In this document: one piece after another, positions 52,088 through 62,490 of the stretch
Layout of the letters: the number at the start of each line of letters is the position of its first letter
Numbering within the stretch: the stretch's first letter is position 1
DNA from: Prorocentrum cordatum
Lineage: Eukaryota; Sar; Dinophyceae; Prorocentrales; Prorocentraceae
Direction: 5' to 3'
Assembly: GCA_963575745.1 (NCBI GenBank)
Contig: CAUYUJ010016072.1
Span: forward strand, 126,001 to 190,000
Length of the DNA: 64,000 bases
Program-made: the position numbers and the translations under genes
The notes under the pieces: model-generated
The model's database searches: none
The model's input: the letters and a program-made list of their open reading frames with translations, nothing else
Told to the model about the DNA's origin: nothing

Positions 52088-53609
52088 TACTGTTGTTTGT
52101 GCGCGGCGTGCTCAGCTGTCGACTACTGGCCCATGGACCGCCATGCCTCATGAGCTCTTGGAAGGGCTTCCCCAGAGAGGGGGGGGGGGGGGGGCAGGCA
52201 TCGAGCGCCCGCCGCGCGTCCGTCTCGCCGCTCGGGCCCGCTGCGCTACGCGCTGCCCCGAATTCCGCGCATAGTTTGGCAAGTTCCGTTCTTTTATGCA
52301 ACCTGATGAGTGCCGTATTGCGCGACCTCTCCGTGGATGGTGGAAAGCGTGCATCTTTCTTCATATGTCCGCGGCTCATGGTTTTCCATATCCCACTGGG
52401 GTTTCCGCGCAATGCTGTCCAGCGGTAGTCGTTTGCCGACCTTTCTCGCGCGCGTCGTCGTCCCGGGCGGTCCGTCATTAAAGTGCTTAATGCTAGGTTC
52501 GGCAAGTGGCTCCGTGAAGTTGCCCCCGGCGCCCTTCCTAACAAGCTTTGGAGGTTGCAGAGAGCCAGCCGTGCCACCTGCCCGCACCTTGGTGCGAACC
52601 AGGTTCGGGTTGCTTGTGGAGGATTGCGTGCGTCAGCTCGTTTCAGGTGCGCGGTGATGCGCTGTCTTTGCGGTTGCGGAGGAGGGGGGGGAAGGAGTGC
52701 CTACGACGCTATGCTGCATGCGCGCGGGTGCGTGAGATGCTGGAACCTTGGGCGCGCAGTGAGCTCCCAGACCATGGGCATGATGGGTTTTCTGACCTCC
52801 TTTTGTTTGACGCCTCGCCTCAGCCCCGAGGCGGACATTCGATTTGCCAGTTTGCGTGGCGCGTTTTAATTTCTGTACAATGCCTGGAGGTTTGGTGCAT
52901 CGCTGCAACCGAAGCAACTGTTTGAAGCTCGGATCCGTGTCCTGCGCCGCAAACGCCCGGTGGTGCAAGACGCGTGGAATCAAGGGCCCGATTCGTGCTG
53001 ATGTTGTTGTTCCTTCTTTTCCATGTGATTCCACCCGCGGTTCACCTGCTGGGGGCGCAGCTCGCTGGGTTGCGGCTGATCGATCTGAACTGCTGGGGGC
53101 ACTGCCCCCGCGCCCTTACAGTCAGGAAGCCCACGTATTGCGCGCGCCAAAACAATGCCCCAGAGGGGAACGCGAGTTGACAACTCGAGCCTTCCGCTCC
53201 AAGAGGCAGGGTTTTTGTTTCTACTCGTTGTCCTCCTGCCCCCATCGCTGCCTTCCCCGTCGCCCACGCGGTCATCCTGGTCATCCGCCGCCTTGTCCTC
53301 GCCATCATCCTCTTGTCCGACCATGTTTGAGGCGGGGCCAGAAGTTTCATGATGCGCGGCGCGGGGGCTGAGAGCGGGCGGGGGGGGAGGAAACGCGAGT
53401 TTGGATGAACAGCGGTTGGCGGAGTTGGAGAAGGACGGGGTACGCAAAGGTCAAGTTAGCCAGCTCGAACGACCCAAAGGGCTCCGTCAACTCCCACCCG
53501 CCCTCCCGCAATCTGAGAAGCAAGTGCGTCGCGTCCGACTCCTGTCGCTCATCTTATATCGTGGGCGGCTGGACGTCCAGCGCGCGACATGAGCTGCATC
53601 CTATTCCTA
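52088..53609. other. No gene recognised
   Basis: A 17-base G run lies near 52180. The rest is unique with short frames on both strands; no supported gene. Confidence 0.4.
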
Positions 53610-54125
53610 CCGCGCATTGGGCAACGTCGACGAGAAACAAGACCGCGCGCGATGTACGCCGCGCCCAGCTCCTCAACCCGACGGGCCGCAGCGTCGACGA
53701 CAAGAACGTCCGTGATGACGAGCAGGCGTCCCCGCGCGATGTGCACCGCTCCCCATTCCCGCTACGCGATTCGCAGCGCCGACGAGGAGAAAGTACATGT
53801 TGGCAAGAAAAACGTCGACGTTGCGGTGTTTTTTTGGCAGGTAGGACGGGGGGTCCCGTGTACGGTTGGACAGGCGTCCGCACGCGATGCGCGCCGCGTC
53901 CCATTCTTGCTGCAGTCTTCGCAATGTCGGCGACAAGAGAGTCCACGTTGACGAGGAAAACGTTGACATTGTATTGTTTTTTGGTGGGTAGGACGCGACC
54001 ACCCGCTTTGGGTTACCCAAACGATGTCTATTCCGCCTCATTCTTGGTGCACTGTTCGCAACTCGACGACGTGTCGGTGAGGAAAACATTGAGTTTGCGC
54101 TGTTGTTTCACAGTTAGGACGGCGG
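53610..54125 (+). repeat. Imperfect tandem repeat, units of about 90-150 bp
   Basis: ACGCGATG(T/C)(A/G)C(G/C)CCGC-type starts recur near 53645, 53734, 53882 and 54021. Each is followed by GACGAGGAAAACGTTGACRT and TTTTTTGGCAGGTAGGACG-like text. The long forward frame over it (53405-54145) mirrors the repeat. Confidence 0.65.
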
Positions 54126-55009
54126 GGTTGCTATCGGCCAGCTAGGTGGGGATGTGGGCGTGTTGAACCATAAGAGGTCAGGATGAGGAGGGTAGGACAA
54201 GGAAGGAGAGAGACACGGAGGAGGGGATAACATTGACGACCACCACCACGACCAAGACGCGATCGCAGCCGAAGACGGGCAGACCAACGGGGCCCAAACT
54301 TCTTGGACTTGAGAACTTGCCCAATTGGTGAGCTGTCGCGTGATCAGTTTGCAGCAACTTCTGGGAGGTTGGGTTCGTCACCGGCCCCGGAGATCTGTCG
54401 GTTTCCGGCTTGATCCAGTCCGGCCCTCACGCGTCTGGTTTAATTTGTTGGTTTGTTCCAGCGTAATATTTGATGAATCGAATTGAGTCGTCCTGAAGCG
54501 TCCCCATGATGGAAGTCCGGCACTTGCCAGTTGTTTTTTTTCTCTCTCCATATTCCCTCCTCTTGGCCGCGCGCACAGGCGGGTGGGTCGAGGGGGGTGG
54601 CCTCTAAGAAGACGGGGGTTGCTAGAAGACCTGCCTTCCTATGTCTTACAAGAAGGCAAACTCCCGATCCCTTCTGAGGAAGCCCCGTGCCTTGTCATGA
54701 GGGCGCACCCTCTGCCCCACCCAGAGGTCCCCAGAGTTCTATTGCTTCCCCTGGAGGTCTTAAGAGGTCTCCAGAGGTCCCTGGAGGCTTGAACCTCGAC
54801 CATTTCCTATCCCCCAGGGCGTCCATGACATGGCCGGCATGGGCGGCTTCGCCTCCAGCTCCATGGCCCGTGCGCGCTTCGCCCTTGCCGCCGACGTTCT
54901 CCTGCCGCGCACGCCACTCGCGTCGTCGAGGATCGAGGTCCTTGCGTCTCCTTGGGCCTGGTGGAGTGCCCTCATCGCAACAGCTGGATGCCCTCGAAGC
55001 TCTCTGGTT
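54126..55009. other. No gene recognised; short CCAGAGGTC(C) repeats
   Basis: AGAGGTCCCCAGAG/AGAGGTCTCCAGAGG units at 54722-54785. Otherwise nothing supported. Confidence 0.4.
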
Positions 55010-55260
55010 ATGGCATGAAAGGTCTCTGGGAATGTTTCGAGGTCTTGAGGGCCTCTTGAGGGCCTCCTTGGGCCTCTTGAGGGCCTCTTTGGGTGCTCCA
55101 GGGCCGTCTTGGAGGCCATTTTGGGCGTCTTGGTCTTGGGCGTCTTGGAGGCCTCTTGGGGCCGTCCAGGGGGTCTCTTGGGCCGTTTGGGGGGCCGTCT
55201 TGGAGGCCGGTCGGGCGATCCTGGGGCGATCTTTGGGGGCTCTTGGGCCGTCGGAAGACC
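55010..55260 (+). repeat. CTTGGGGCC minisatellite, locus 4
   Basis: About 18 units such as GGCGTCTTGGAGGCCTCTTG, spacing ~12 bp, followed by TCAATGATTTTGGCC, which resembles the flank of locus 6. Confidence 0.8.
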
Positions 55261-55940
55261 GAAAAGAAACACATTCCAAAATCATTCAAACACCTAAGGC
55301 AGTCAATGATTTTGGCCTGTTCGGGCCTTCTGGAGCCCTCTTGAGGGCTTCGTTGAATCAGACAGAATGCGCTTCTGGAAGATCTCATGATGCTGTAGTT
55401 TCAAAGAGTCTGAAACCCTCCGTTCTACGCAGGCCTGATGGCACTGCGAGGTAACAGACTTTGAGCCGATAATCCAGCGGTCGTCGTCGGCCTTCGTACG
55501 GCAACGACTTCATACATCCTTCCTCAGGATAAGAGGGGTGCTGGGGGACGGAGCGGTAAAGTATGCTCCTGACAGGAGTCTCAGCCGTTCCCACCGCTCC
55601 GCTCCACCGCTCCACGATCGAGAAGAGGGTCACAGCACCGCGCCAGCGTCAAGGGCACGACTGCTCCTTGCAGACGGGTCACCAGGGCTGACAGCCGGTA
55701 CTGTGAGGCCAGATGTTCTAGATCAGTACGGCGGGCAGCAGGGCCAACCGGGCCCTACACTGCACCCCAGGACGCACGCCACGCTCAGACAGCGTGCAGC
55801 GTCAGCTCTGGCCTCCAAAGGGGGAAGCCGGACACGCAACGCAAACGGTTGGCGGTCTTTCTCAACTCACTTGTGTTGTTTTCTTGCGATGACCTCTCAG
55901 AGGGCTCTCACTTCATCCCTCTCTCTCTCTCTCTTCATCG
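55261..55940. other. No gene recognised
   Basis: Unique DNA without domain or repeat partner; ends in a short (TC)n tract at 55919-55934. Confidence 0.4.
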
Positions 55941-56108
55941 GGGGACGAAATCTATACATATCCACTGCTCCCTGGCCAGGCCCATCCTGAACCCAGGAGC
56001 TGTGTATACGCCCTCCTGGCCAAACCAGGAGGGCGTGGCGTATACACAGCTGCTGTGTTCAGGATGGGCCTGGCCAGGGAGCAGTGGATGTGTATAGATT
56101 GCGTCGCC
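55941..56108. repeat. Long foldback hairpin, ~75-bp arms
   Basis: The left arm (GACGAAATCTATACATATCC onward, through CCTGGCCAGGCCCATCCTGA and GCTGTGTATACG) is the near-exact reverse complement of the right arm. Only a few bases lie between CTCCTGG and CCAGGAG at about 56024-56034. Four or five mismatches and one small indel. No coding capacity. It could be a foldback MITE. Confidence 0.85.
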
Positions 56109-56236
56109 CTATCTGCAGGTCGTCTTCTCGGCGTCTGGGATGGTGAGAGCCTCTCCCTGCGCCCATGCCGCGTGGAGCGCTCTGTCCGCGACCTTCACTC
56201 TCCTCGGACCCAACTGGAGCAGGCAGGAAGGCCTCC

Positions 56237-56352
56237 TCCTCCCTCCTCCTCCCTCCTCCCTCCTCCCTCCTCCCTCCTCCCTCCTCCCTCCTCCCTCCTC
56301 CCTCCTCCCTCCTCCTCCTCCTCCTCCTCCTCCTCCTCCTCCTCCTCCTCCA
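56237..56352 (+). repeat. (CCTCCTCCCT)n and (TCC)n microsatellite
   Basis: TCCTCCC units passing into pure TCC triplets. On the reverse strand it is (GGA)n directly after the phospholipase-D-like relic. Confidence 0.95.
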
Positions 56353-57990
56353 GGTTTCCACGGCTCGCGACCGACCACCAAGTAGGGAGGGGCGAATAAC
56401 ACCTTCGCATGGGCAGCCCCTCTCTCGTCGGTGTCCCATCTCTTCCCTGCTTATGCATGCACCTCCGCTGAGGGAGAACCCGCGTTCGGCCAAACGCGGA
56501 GCCTGCCGTCGTCGCTCGAAGCTCCGTATCCATCGAGCTCCGATTCCATTACGAGCTCCCGGGTCACTTCCGTTGCGTCTTCGCATGATCGTTCGGAATT
56601 GAAATCTTCGTTCAGCACCACGTCGACCTTCGCGCCTGCTCGCGCGGACGCCATCAGGGCCTCCTCAATCGGCTGCGAGTCAAAAGTGAAGCCGAACCTG
56701 ATCATGTGTAGCGGAGGATAGCCTCCACCACATCGTCGGTGTGTTTCCCGTTCAGCAGGGCCAGCGCCTCTGCATCGCTCCCGACCAGACATACCTTGTC
56801 GTTCGAGATCAGAGACGGACGCAGCAGGCTCTCTAGCTCCGCTCGATCGCGGACCCTCTTCGGTCGGCGGTCCGTGCCTCCGCGTCTCCCTCCAGCGAAT
56901 CCGATTGGCGGGTATGGGTCCTGGCGCGGCTCGCGCCTCGATCCAGCCCCATAGACTTGGCTATCGGCGCCTGCTGGCTCACCGAACAGGGTCTTCAATC
57001 CGCAAGGGTATTCATCTCTTCCAGTCGAGGAAGGCAGCGCAGGGCTCAGTGCACGGCTGTTCTTGTTTCCGCTCTTGCTCATCATTCTTGGTTCGGCCTG
57101 ACGAGTTGCCGTCGCGTAACTCGTTCGACCTTCCTTCGACCAGACCATCGTCTCTTCCGTCGTCGCCTTCCAGTGGGTGCGCTTAAGCTTCCTGCCTGGG
57201 CGCGCGTCCAGGGCGGCCTGGAACGGCCCGACTTGGGTCTCTCGAGCGATCCTGACTTGTTCTCCGTGCCCGGCAGTCCGTGCCCGGCAGGGTTCTCTTC
57301 TTCGCGTCCGCCTTTTTTGTTGGACGCAGCGGCCCGCTCCTGTCTCACGCGGCCCCCTTTTACCGGCGCGTTCGCATACGTGGATCTCCACATACCGAGC
57401 GCGTAGGTGAGGTGCCGTACATTTCAACCAAGAGCCTGCGAAAGACAATGCACTTCGACTTGTTCAGCATGACCTCGCAGGGCTCGTCGTCATCGTTCCA
57501 ATCCGCTTCAATCAGACGGTGGAGTAGTCTATCTCCACCCCGCGCCATCTGTTCCAAGTACTTCAACCGCAAAGCAAAGGTGTCTCTTTTGCCGAATGTC
57601 CTCCGGCACGCAGGGTCGAATCAGTCTTGGAAGGGTTGGACCATCGTTTGGTTGACCGTACGACCATGTTCCATCAATGCTCGTTTCCTCTCTCGGATGT
57701 GACTGGGTCGTTCAATCTCTTCCAACGATCCGACAGTGGCATAGACATCCGAATGTAAGCATATGGGCTCCCATCACCGTGTGGAGCAACGTCTCCGTAA
57801 ACAGGTCCTCTAGACTGCAGATGCGGCCCTCGGCTCTCTATTCCCCCTATCTGTCTGCGTGCCGATCGCGGCGCGTGCTGGCCGCTCCTGGAGGCTAGAA
57901 GGTCCTCCTCTGTGATCCTCGATCGCACGAATCTCGGTCTGGGGCTTTCGGGGCGGCCTGGCGCACGGACGGCGGTCATCAACCGTCGCC
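56353..57990 (-). pseudogene. Decayed reverse-strand gene with phospholipase-D-like (HKD) region
   Basis: Reading 57990 to 56353: SPYAYIRMSMPLSDRWKRLN, then (another phase, one TGA) RLKYLEQMARGGDRLLHRLI and DEPCEVMLNKSKCIVFRRLL. A basic linker open for 248 codons (57448-56702) ends KVCLVGSDAEALALLNGKHT. A frameshift near 56710 leads to IRFGFTFDSQPIEEALMASA and RAGAKVDVVLNEDFNSERS, and another phase gives DERGAAHAKVLFAPPYLVVG (about 56430-56370). The pattern tyr/phe-D then RAGxKVxVxLD, and HxK followed by VxVG, is that of a single PLD/HKD module. The reading stops at the microsatellite before the expected S-x-N. At least four lesions or unrecognised introns. Function of the ancestor unknown. 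Confidence 0.45.
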
Positions 57991-58160
57991 TCGTTAGCGC
58001 TCTTGGCTTGCGGCTGGGACGACGCCTGACGCTGTCCCTGTCGATGAGACTTCATCCTAAGGAAGGCGCAATGCCCGCAAAGCTCGACCCATTCCGCATG
58101 GTCACGGGAAACTGTTCCGCACCAGACTTGGTCCGAAATGGATCCCGTGCTGCGCGGTAC
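57991..58160. other. Unassigned spacer
   Basis: Possible 5' continuation of the reverse-strand relic (acidic/glutamine-rich text), not supportable. Confidence 0.25.
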
Positions 58161-58333
58161 GTGGTGATGGACTTGTTTTCCACCACCACCACCACCATAA
58201 GTTGGATGGGGGGAAGGAGGAGGAGGAGGAGGACGAGGAGGAGGAGGAGGACGAAGAGAAGGAGGAGGAGGAGAAGGACCCTCTCCCCCTCCAACTTATG
58301 GTGGTGGTGGTGGAAAACAGTCCCATCACGTGG
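58161..58333. repeat. Foldback element around a GGA core
   Basis: GTTTTCCACCACCACCACCA (from 58175, through CATAAGTTGGA) is mirrored as the reverse complement at 58290-58318. The outer flanks GTGATGGACTT and AGTCCCATCAC extend the arms. The loop is about 80 bases of GGA/GAA repeats. Confidence 0.8.
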
Positions 58334-58439
58334 TGGTGCTTGCCAGCCGGCACCTCGCTCTCCGCGTCCTCGCTCCCGATCTCGTGCACAGCCGTTTTTC
58401 CTCCGAGCGCGGGGCCGTCGCTGGCCCTCGCACAAGCTA

Positions 58440-58605
58440 CACTCTTCGGCGATGCTTAAGAAAACCCAAGTTTTCGGCCAGAGTCTCGATTATTCTTAAC
58501 GTTTCAATGTAAATCCTAAGATTTTAATAGAAATGTTGGGTTTTTATGCAAGTTCTGAGACTATGAATTTCTTAACCCATGATCTCTTAAGCATTTCGCA
58601 GGGTG
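58440..58605 (+). mobile_element. Miniature inverted-repeat element C, copy 2
   Basis: 166 bp, CACTCTTCGGCGATGCTTAA ... TTAAGCATTTCGCAGGGTG, flanked by TA (58438-58439, 58606-58607). Aligns with 51922-52087 along its whole length. Confidence 0.8.
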
Positions 58606-59610
58606 TACGCCACTACTTGAGGATGTTCCTTGGAGGCCTGCCCCCAGGTCGGTCGCGGCCGTGCGCCTTCCCTCTGGCGGGACCTTTTGTCTCCGCCGAC
58701 ACGGCTGCACACATTCAGCTCGTCGCGGTTCTCCGAGCGCCCGGTGTGCACGATCTTCCTCGGGCTCAACAGACCTCTTGGCCCTGTCGTGGCTGGCCAT
58801 ATCCGTTCACGGGCCCTTTGTAATTACGGATTCCAGCCGCGCGTTCCCTCCAGCCATCCCGAGCCAGATCTCGGAGTTGCTTTCTTCCGGCAGGAACGGA
58901 TAGCACATTGCCGCGGGGCTCGGTGCCCCCGCCGTCTACCTCAGAGTCGAGAGTGGGCTCATCGGCTCCACTTTTGGAGACGTCGTCACTGGCCGCAGGG
59001 CCCGTCGATTCTTCCTTTCTTCATCTGCCCCAGTTCTCCGTTCGCGCGGGGGAGGCGTTCCGGGCTTCCCGCCGGGCTCCGTCGCTTCCACCTCCGTCTC
59101 CGAGTCCGCAATTCTTCCGCCCGCGATCGGCTCTCCCGAAACCGTTCCGTCCCAGACGGTTTACTGGCCGTGGCGGACCATCTGATCCCGCACAGTCCTC
59201 GCCATCGGAAGAGCTCTTCCGTCCAAGTCTCCGTCGCCAAGGAGATCACGACCACGATTGCGACCACGATTCTGTTACAGTAATCGAACAGTTCGCAGAT
59301 CCTCGTCAAGCTCAAGCCAACTAGCACTGTCCAAGAGTCTCCACGATGAGTTGCTCGTGAAGGATCCGGAATGCTTGCGCGGCCTCGTTCCCGACCTGAG
59401 TGACAATGTCCAGGCCGATCGCGCCCATGCCGTACATCCAGTCGATCGCAATGTATATCATGGCAAGCATACCCGCGGCGGCGCTTCCTTTCCCAACCAG
59501 CTCAAACTGGTGCGCCGTCGGGCTCGGGAACCTTGTCGCAGCGGGCGTCAGCCCTGCTGCTGCTAACTTGGTGAAGACTATGTTGGGAAAGCCATGTTGT
59601 CTGAGTCATG
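58606..59610 (-). pseudogene. Reverse-strand coding relics with hydrophobic segments
   Basis: From 59600 downwards one phase reads FTKLAAAGLTPAATRFPSPT, then GMLAMIYIAIDWMYGMGAIG and DIVTQVGNEAAQAFRILHEQ, to a stop at about 59322. A second phase continues with CELFDYCNRIVVAIVVVISL (hydrophobic, possible membrane span) and a basic tail to 58986. Further down, MCYPFLPEESNSEIWLGMAG appears near 58905-58840. I do not recognise the family. The amino-acid balance and the shared strand suggest this is the upstream part of the same decayed gene as 56353-57990, split by element C and the foldback. Confidence 0.35.
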
Positions 59611-59624
59611 GAGGTGAACGTTGC

Positions 59625-59790
59625 GCGGTGTAAGTTGTGTGGTGCAAGCTACGTCGTGTACGCTAGGCGGTGTGAATTTGGAGTGAAAACGATAGGGTGG
59701 TAACTATGTGATGTAAGCTATGTTGTGTAACAATGCGGTGTGAGCTGTGTGGTGTAAGCTTTATGGCGAAAGCAACGCCGTGTAAGCACG
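59625..59790 (+). repeat. GTGGTGCAAGCTACGT short-period repeat
   Basis: Units such as GTGTGGTGCAAGCTACGTCG and GTGATGTAAGCTATGTTGTG, ~16-18 bp apart; reverse complement of the 48.9-49.3-kb repeat. Confidence 0.7.
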
Positions 59791-60060
59791 AGGCGGCAAT
59801 GAGTCGGCACCGAGGCGGCACCAGCCGAACTTCCGACACACCCACCCAGCGCACGAGGCAGCACTGAGGCGGCAACGAGGCGGCACCAACCAGGCAGCAG
59901 CAGAGACCCCGACACCAACCCAGCGCACGCGGTGGCACCGAGGGGGAATTAACCCGGCAGCAACCGAAACCCCGACACACCCACCCATCTCACGATAGAA
60001 CAACGAGGAGACACCCGATTGGCACCAGCCGAAACCCCGACACACCCATCCAATTCCGTG
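59791..60060 (+). repeat. Tandem repeat, four units of about 63-70 bp
   Basis: CGGCACCA(G/A)CC...CCCCGACACACCCACCCA-type units begin near 59818, 59881, 59951 and 60018. Confidence 0.75.
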
Positions 60061-60519
60061 GGGTCTCGAAGTAAGAATCCCGAATTGTAAGGACTGTTTG
60101 TGGAAAGCAGGCGTTTGTCCATGAGCGCACTGTTCGGTGGATCTATAAACAACGCCTTTGGCACGCTGTTGTATTGCATGTTAATTCTGAAGCCGAGGAC
60201 AGGCCCTCGTGCCTGACTGCGTTTGCAGGGGCTACGGTCATCAAGGCGCCAGAGGTTTGGGCGATTGGGAAGTTGTTGGGTTGTAGTTGTTTCTCCACTT
60301 GCTTGCGGCAAGTCGGCAAGTCCAGCCACCGCGCTAGACCAGTATTCTGGGTGGCATCTGCTTGAGGGGGCACAGGAGGCAGTGGCGTGACGCCTCGTGT
60401 CCCGCGGCTTGGGAGAGCCATAACGTGTGTTATCGTCGTGTTGGGGGTGATCGTCTCGTCTTCGTCCGCCCTTTCGTAAGGCTTACGGTCCTCCGGGGGG
60501 GATCCTCTTGTTGTAGGCC
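60061..60519. other. No gene recognised
   Basis: Unique sequence; a short inverted frame on the reverse strand has no domain. Confidence 0.4.
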
Positions 60520-60860
60520 CTCTTGGCAGTCGTGAGTGTCTCGTGCGGCAGCTTGGGGCTCTATTGGAGCCATGCCGGGCCGTCTCTGGAGTGTGGGGCT
60601 AGTTGGAGGGTCTTCTTGGGCCGTGGTGGGACCAACTTGCAGGCCTGCAGCGCCGTCTGGAGTTGAGGGAAACCAGAACAGGCGAAGACACGAGTTTGTA
60701 ACAATTTCAGTGATTTGGGTATCTTCGGGCCCTACTCGCTGTCATAATTCTTCTGGCCCTCTTGGGCCGTCTTCGGGGCCGTCTTGAAGCCATCTTGGTC
60801 CGTGTTGGAGTCATCTTCGGCCATCGTGGCAGTTTCCCCGGCCGCCTTGGACAGCCAGGA
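60520..60860 (+). repeat. CTTGGGGCC minisatellite, locus 5 (diverged)
   Basis: Loose units TCTTGGGCCGT(G/C) and TCTTCGGGGCCG; TCAGTGATTTGGGTA at 60706 recalls the flanks of loci 4 and 6. Confidence 0.5.
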
Positions 60861-60984
60861 GCGCCAATCCGCCGTGTTCTACACGGGAACGGAACCCCTG
60901 GAACACAGATCGTGGCCTCGGGAGCGCGGTCCCCATGCTTAAATAGGGGGGTGTTCCCGACCACGCCGGCCCGCCGCCAACGCC

Positions 60985-61029
60985 GTGAGGAGGAGAAGGA
61001 GGAGGAGGAGGAGGAGGAGGAGGAGGATT

Positions 61030-61076
<47 letters not shown>

Positions 61077-61140
61077 GAGGAGGAGGACGACGAGGACGAG
61101 GACGAGGACGAGGACAAGAACGAGGACGCGGGGGTAATGC
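60985..61140 (+). repeat. (GGA)n / (GACGAG)n repeat
   Basis: GAGGAGGAGG then GGACGAGGACGAGGACGA hexamers. Confidence 0.95.
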
Positions 61141-61195
61141 TTTGTAGACCCGACCAGGCGGCATTTTGCATCCCACCACGCCGCAGAGTGCCAGG

Positions 61196-61313
61196 AGGAG
61201 GAGGAGGAGGAGGAGGAGGAGGAGGAGGAGGAGGAGGAGGAGGAGAGGAGAGGAGGAGGAGGAGGAGGAGGAGGAGGAGGAGGGAGGAGGAGGAGGAGGA
61301 GGAGGAGGAGGGG
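61196..61313 (+). repeat. (GGA)n, first arm of a GGA/TCC pair
   Basis: About 118 bases of nearly pure GGA triplets. Confidence 0.95.
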
Positions 61314-61403
61314 GGGGCACGGTGGCAGACTGAGGGCAGGTTTCCACGGCTACGGTTCCGACTTCGGTCTCCCCGGTGGGGCAGGACCAGCCCGAGCGCA
61401 TTC

Positions 61404-61515
61404 CTCCTCCTCCCTCCTCCTCCTCCTCCTCCTCCTCCTCCTCCTCCCCTCCTCCCCCCTCTCCTCCTCCTCTTTCTCCTCCTCCTCCTCCTCCTCCTCC
61501 TCCTCCTCCTCCTCC
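61404..61515 (+). repeat. (TCC)n, second arm of the GGA/TCC pair
   Basis: About 112 bases of nearly pure TCC, ~90 bases after the GGA arm, hence a potential very large hairpin. Confidence 0.95.
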
Positions 61516-62214
61516 TAAGCCACGCCAGTGCACCAAAATTGCCCCGTAGCCCAGAATGTGTCACAGTTCAGCCAGATGGACTGTCCAATGCGCAGATTAC
61601 ATGCAACATAGAGGTGGCTCCTCCTGTCGTAAGAGGTCTGTGAATCGTACAGTGTGCGAGGTTCACGTGTGTGCCCGCCGCGTTCCCGATCAGTCCCCAG
61701 GGTTGCGGTATGCTTGTCCTTGATTGTTGGTTTGAGCGTGCGTGTGGATTATGGGCCCGGGGTTTTGTGAGAGAGGTGCTTTGAAGTAGCGAACAATTCT
61801 GGAGCATAGTTTTTTGTTTGTTGTATTGGCTAAGACGTTGTGAAGCATGCGTTCCTAGTCGCACCACGAATCTTACATTTGGGGGTGAGTCAAGTTGGGT
61901 TTGGACGCTCGGGTCAAGTGTAGCCTGTTTGTTTTAAGAGCGCCATCGCTGCTAATAGGTAACTCAGTGGGGTCTCGTTTCGCAGTCATTTGCGCAAACA
62001 CTCGAAGCACCCGCATGTTTTTCTTCAAATTCTAGACGCTTCACGTATCCCCACCAGTCAATGAAATGGACCGCAACCGGACACACCAACCATCGAATAG
62101 AGATCTTAGCGGCGATTATTTGGTGACAGGGGGACGTCGGCAGAAACAACCCCCCTCTGCGCGCCAGCCTACCGGCCTGTCGTTTCAGGCCTCAGTTTTG
62201 GCAGCTTCAGCTCC
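61516..62214. other. No gene recognised
   Basis: Unique, lower-GC sequence with short frames only. Confidence 0.4.
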
Positions 62215-62490
62215 AGCGGCGAGTAGCTGCGACTCCCCAGGGCCCACCCCCGGAGGCGCATCTCGCTGCTGGCCCACATTCCGCGTCGACTGCGGCCCTG
62301 GTGGGCCGTCACCCGTTCGCAGTGGACCGCGGCCTCGGTGGGCCATCACCCGTTCGCACACATTCAACAGAGACCTCAGCGGCGATGAGCTGCGACCCCC
62401 TCGATGCAAAATGCATCCTAGCGGCGATTGGCTGCGACCCCCCGTTCTTCCACGCAGGTGCTCGCGGCGAGTAGCTGCGACCCCCGGGAC
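62215..62490 (+). repeat. AGCGGCGA-GCTGCGACCCC repeat, four copies
   Basis: AGCGGCGAGTAGCTGCGACT and variants at about 62215, 62378, 62420 and 62464; spacing irregular. Confidence 0.65.

Noticed and set aside
53405-54145. 246-codon forward frame
   Set aside because: Coincides with the 90-150-bp imperfect tandem repeat, and its peptide repeats follow the DNA repeat.
61028-61564. Reverse-strand frame of Ser, Pro, Leu and Arg runs
   Set aside because: Direct translation of (GGA)n/(TCC)n triplets; not a gene.
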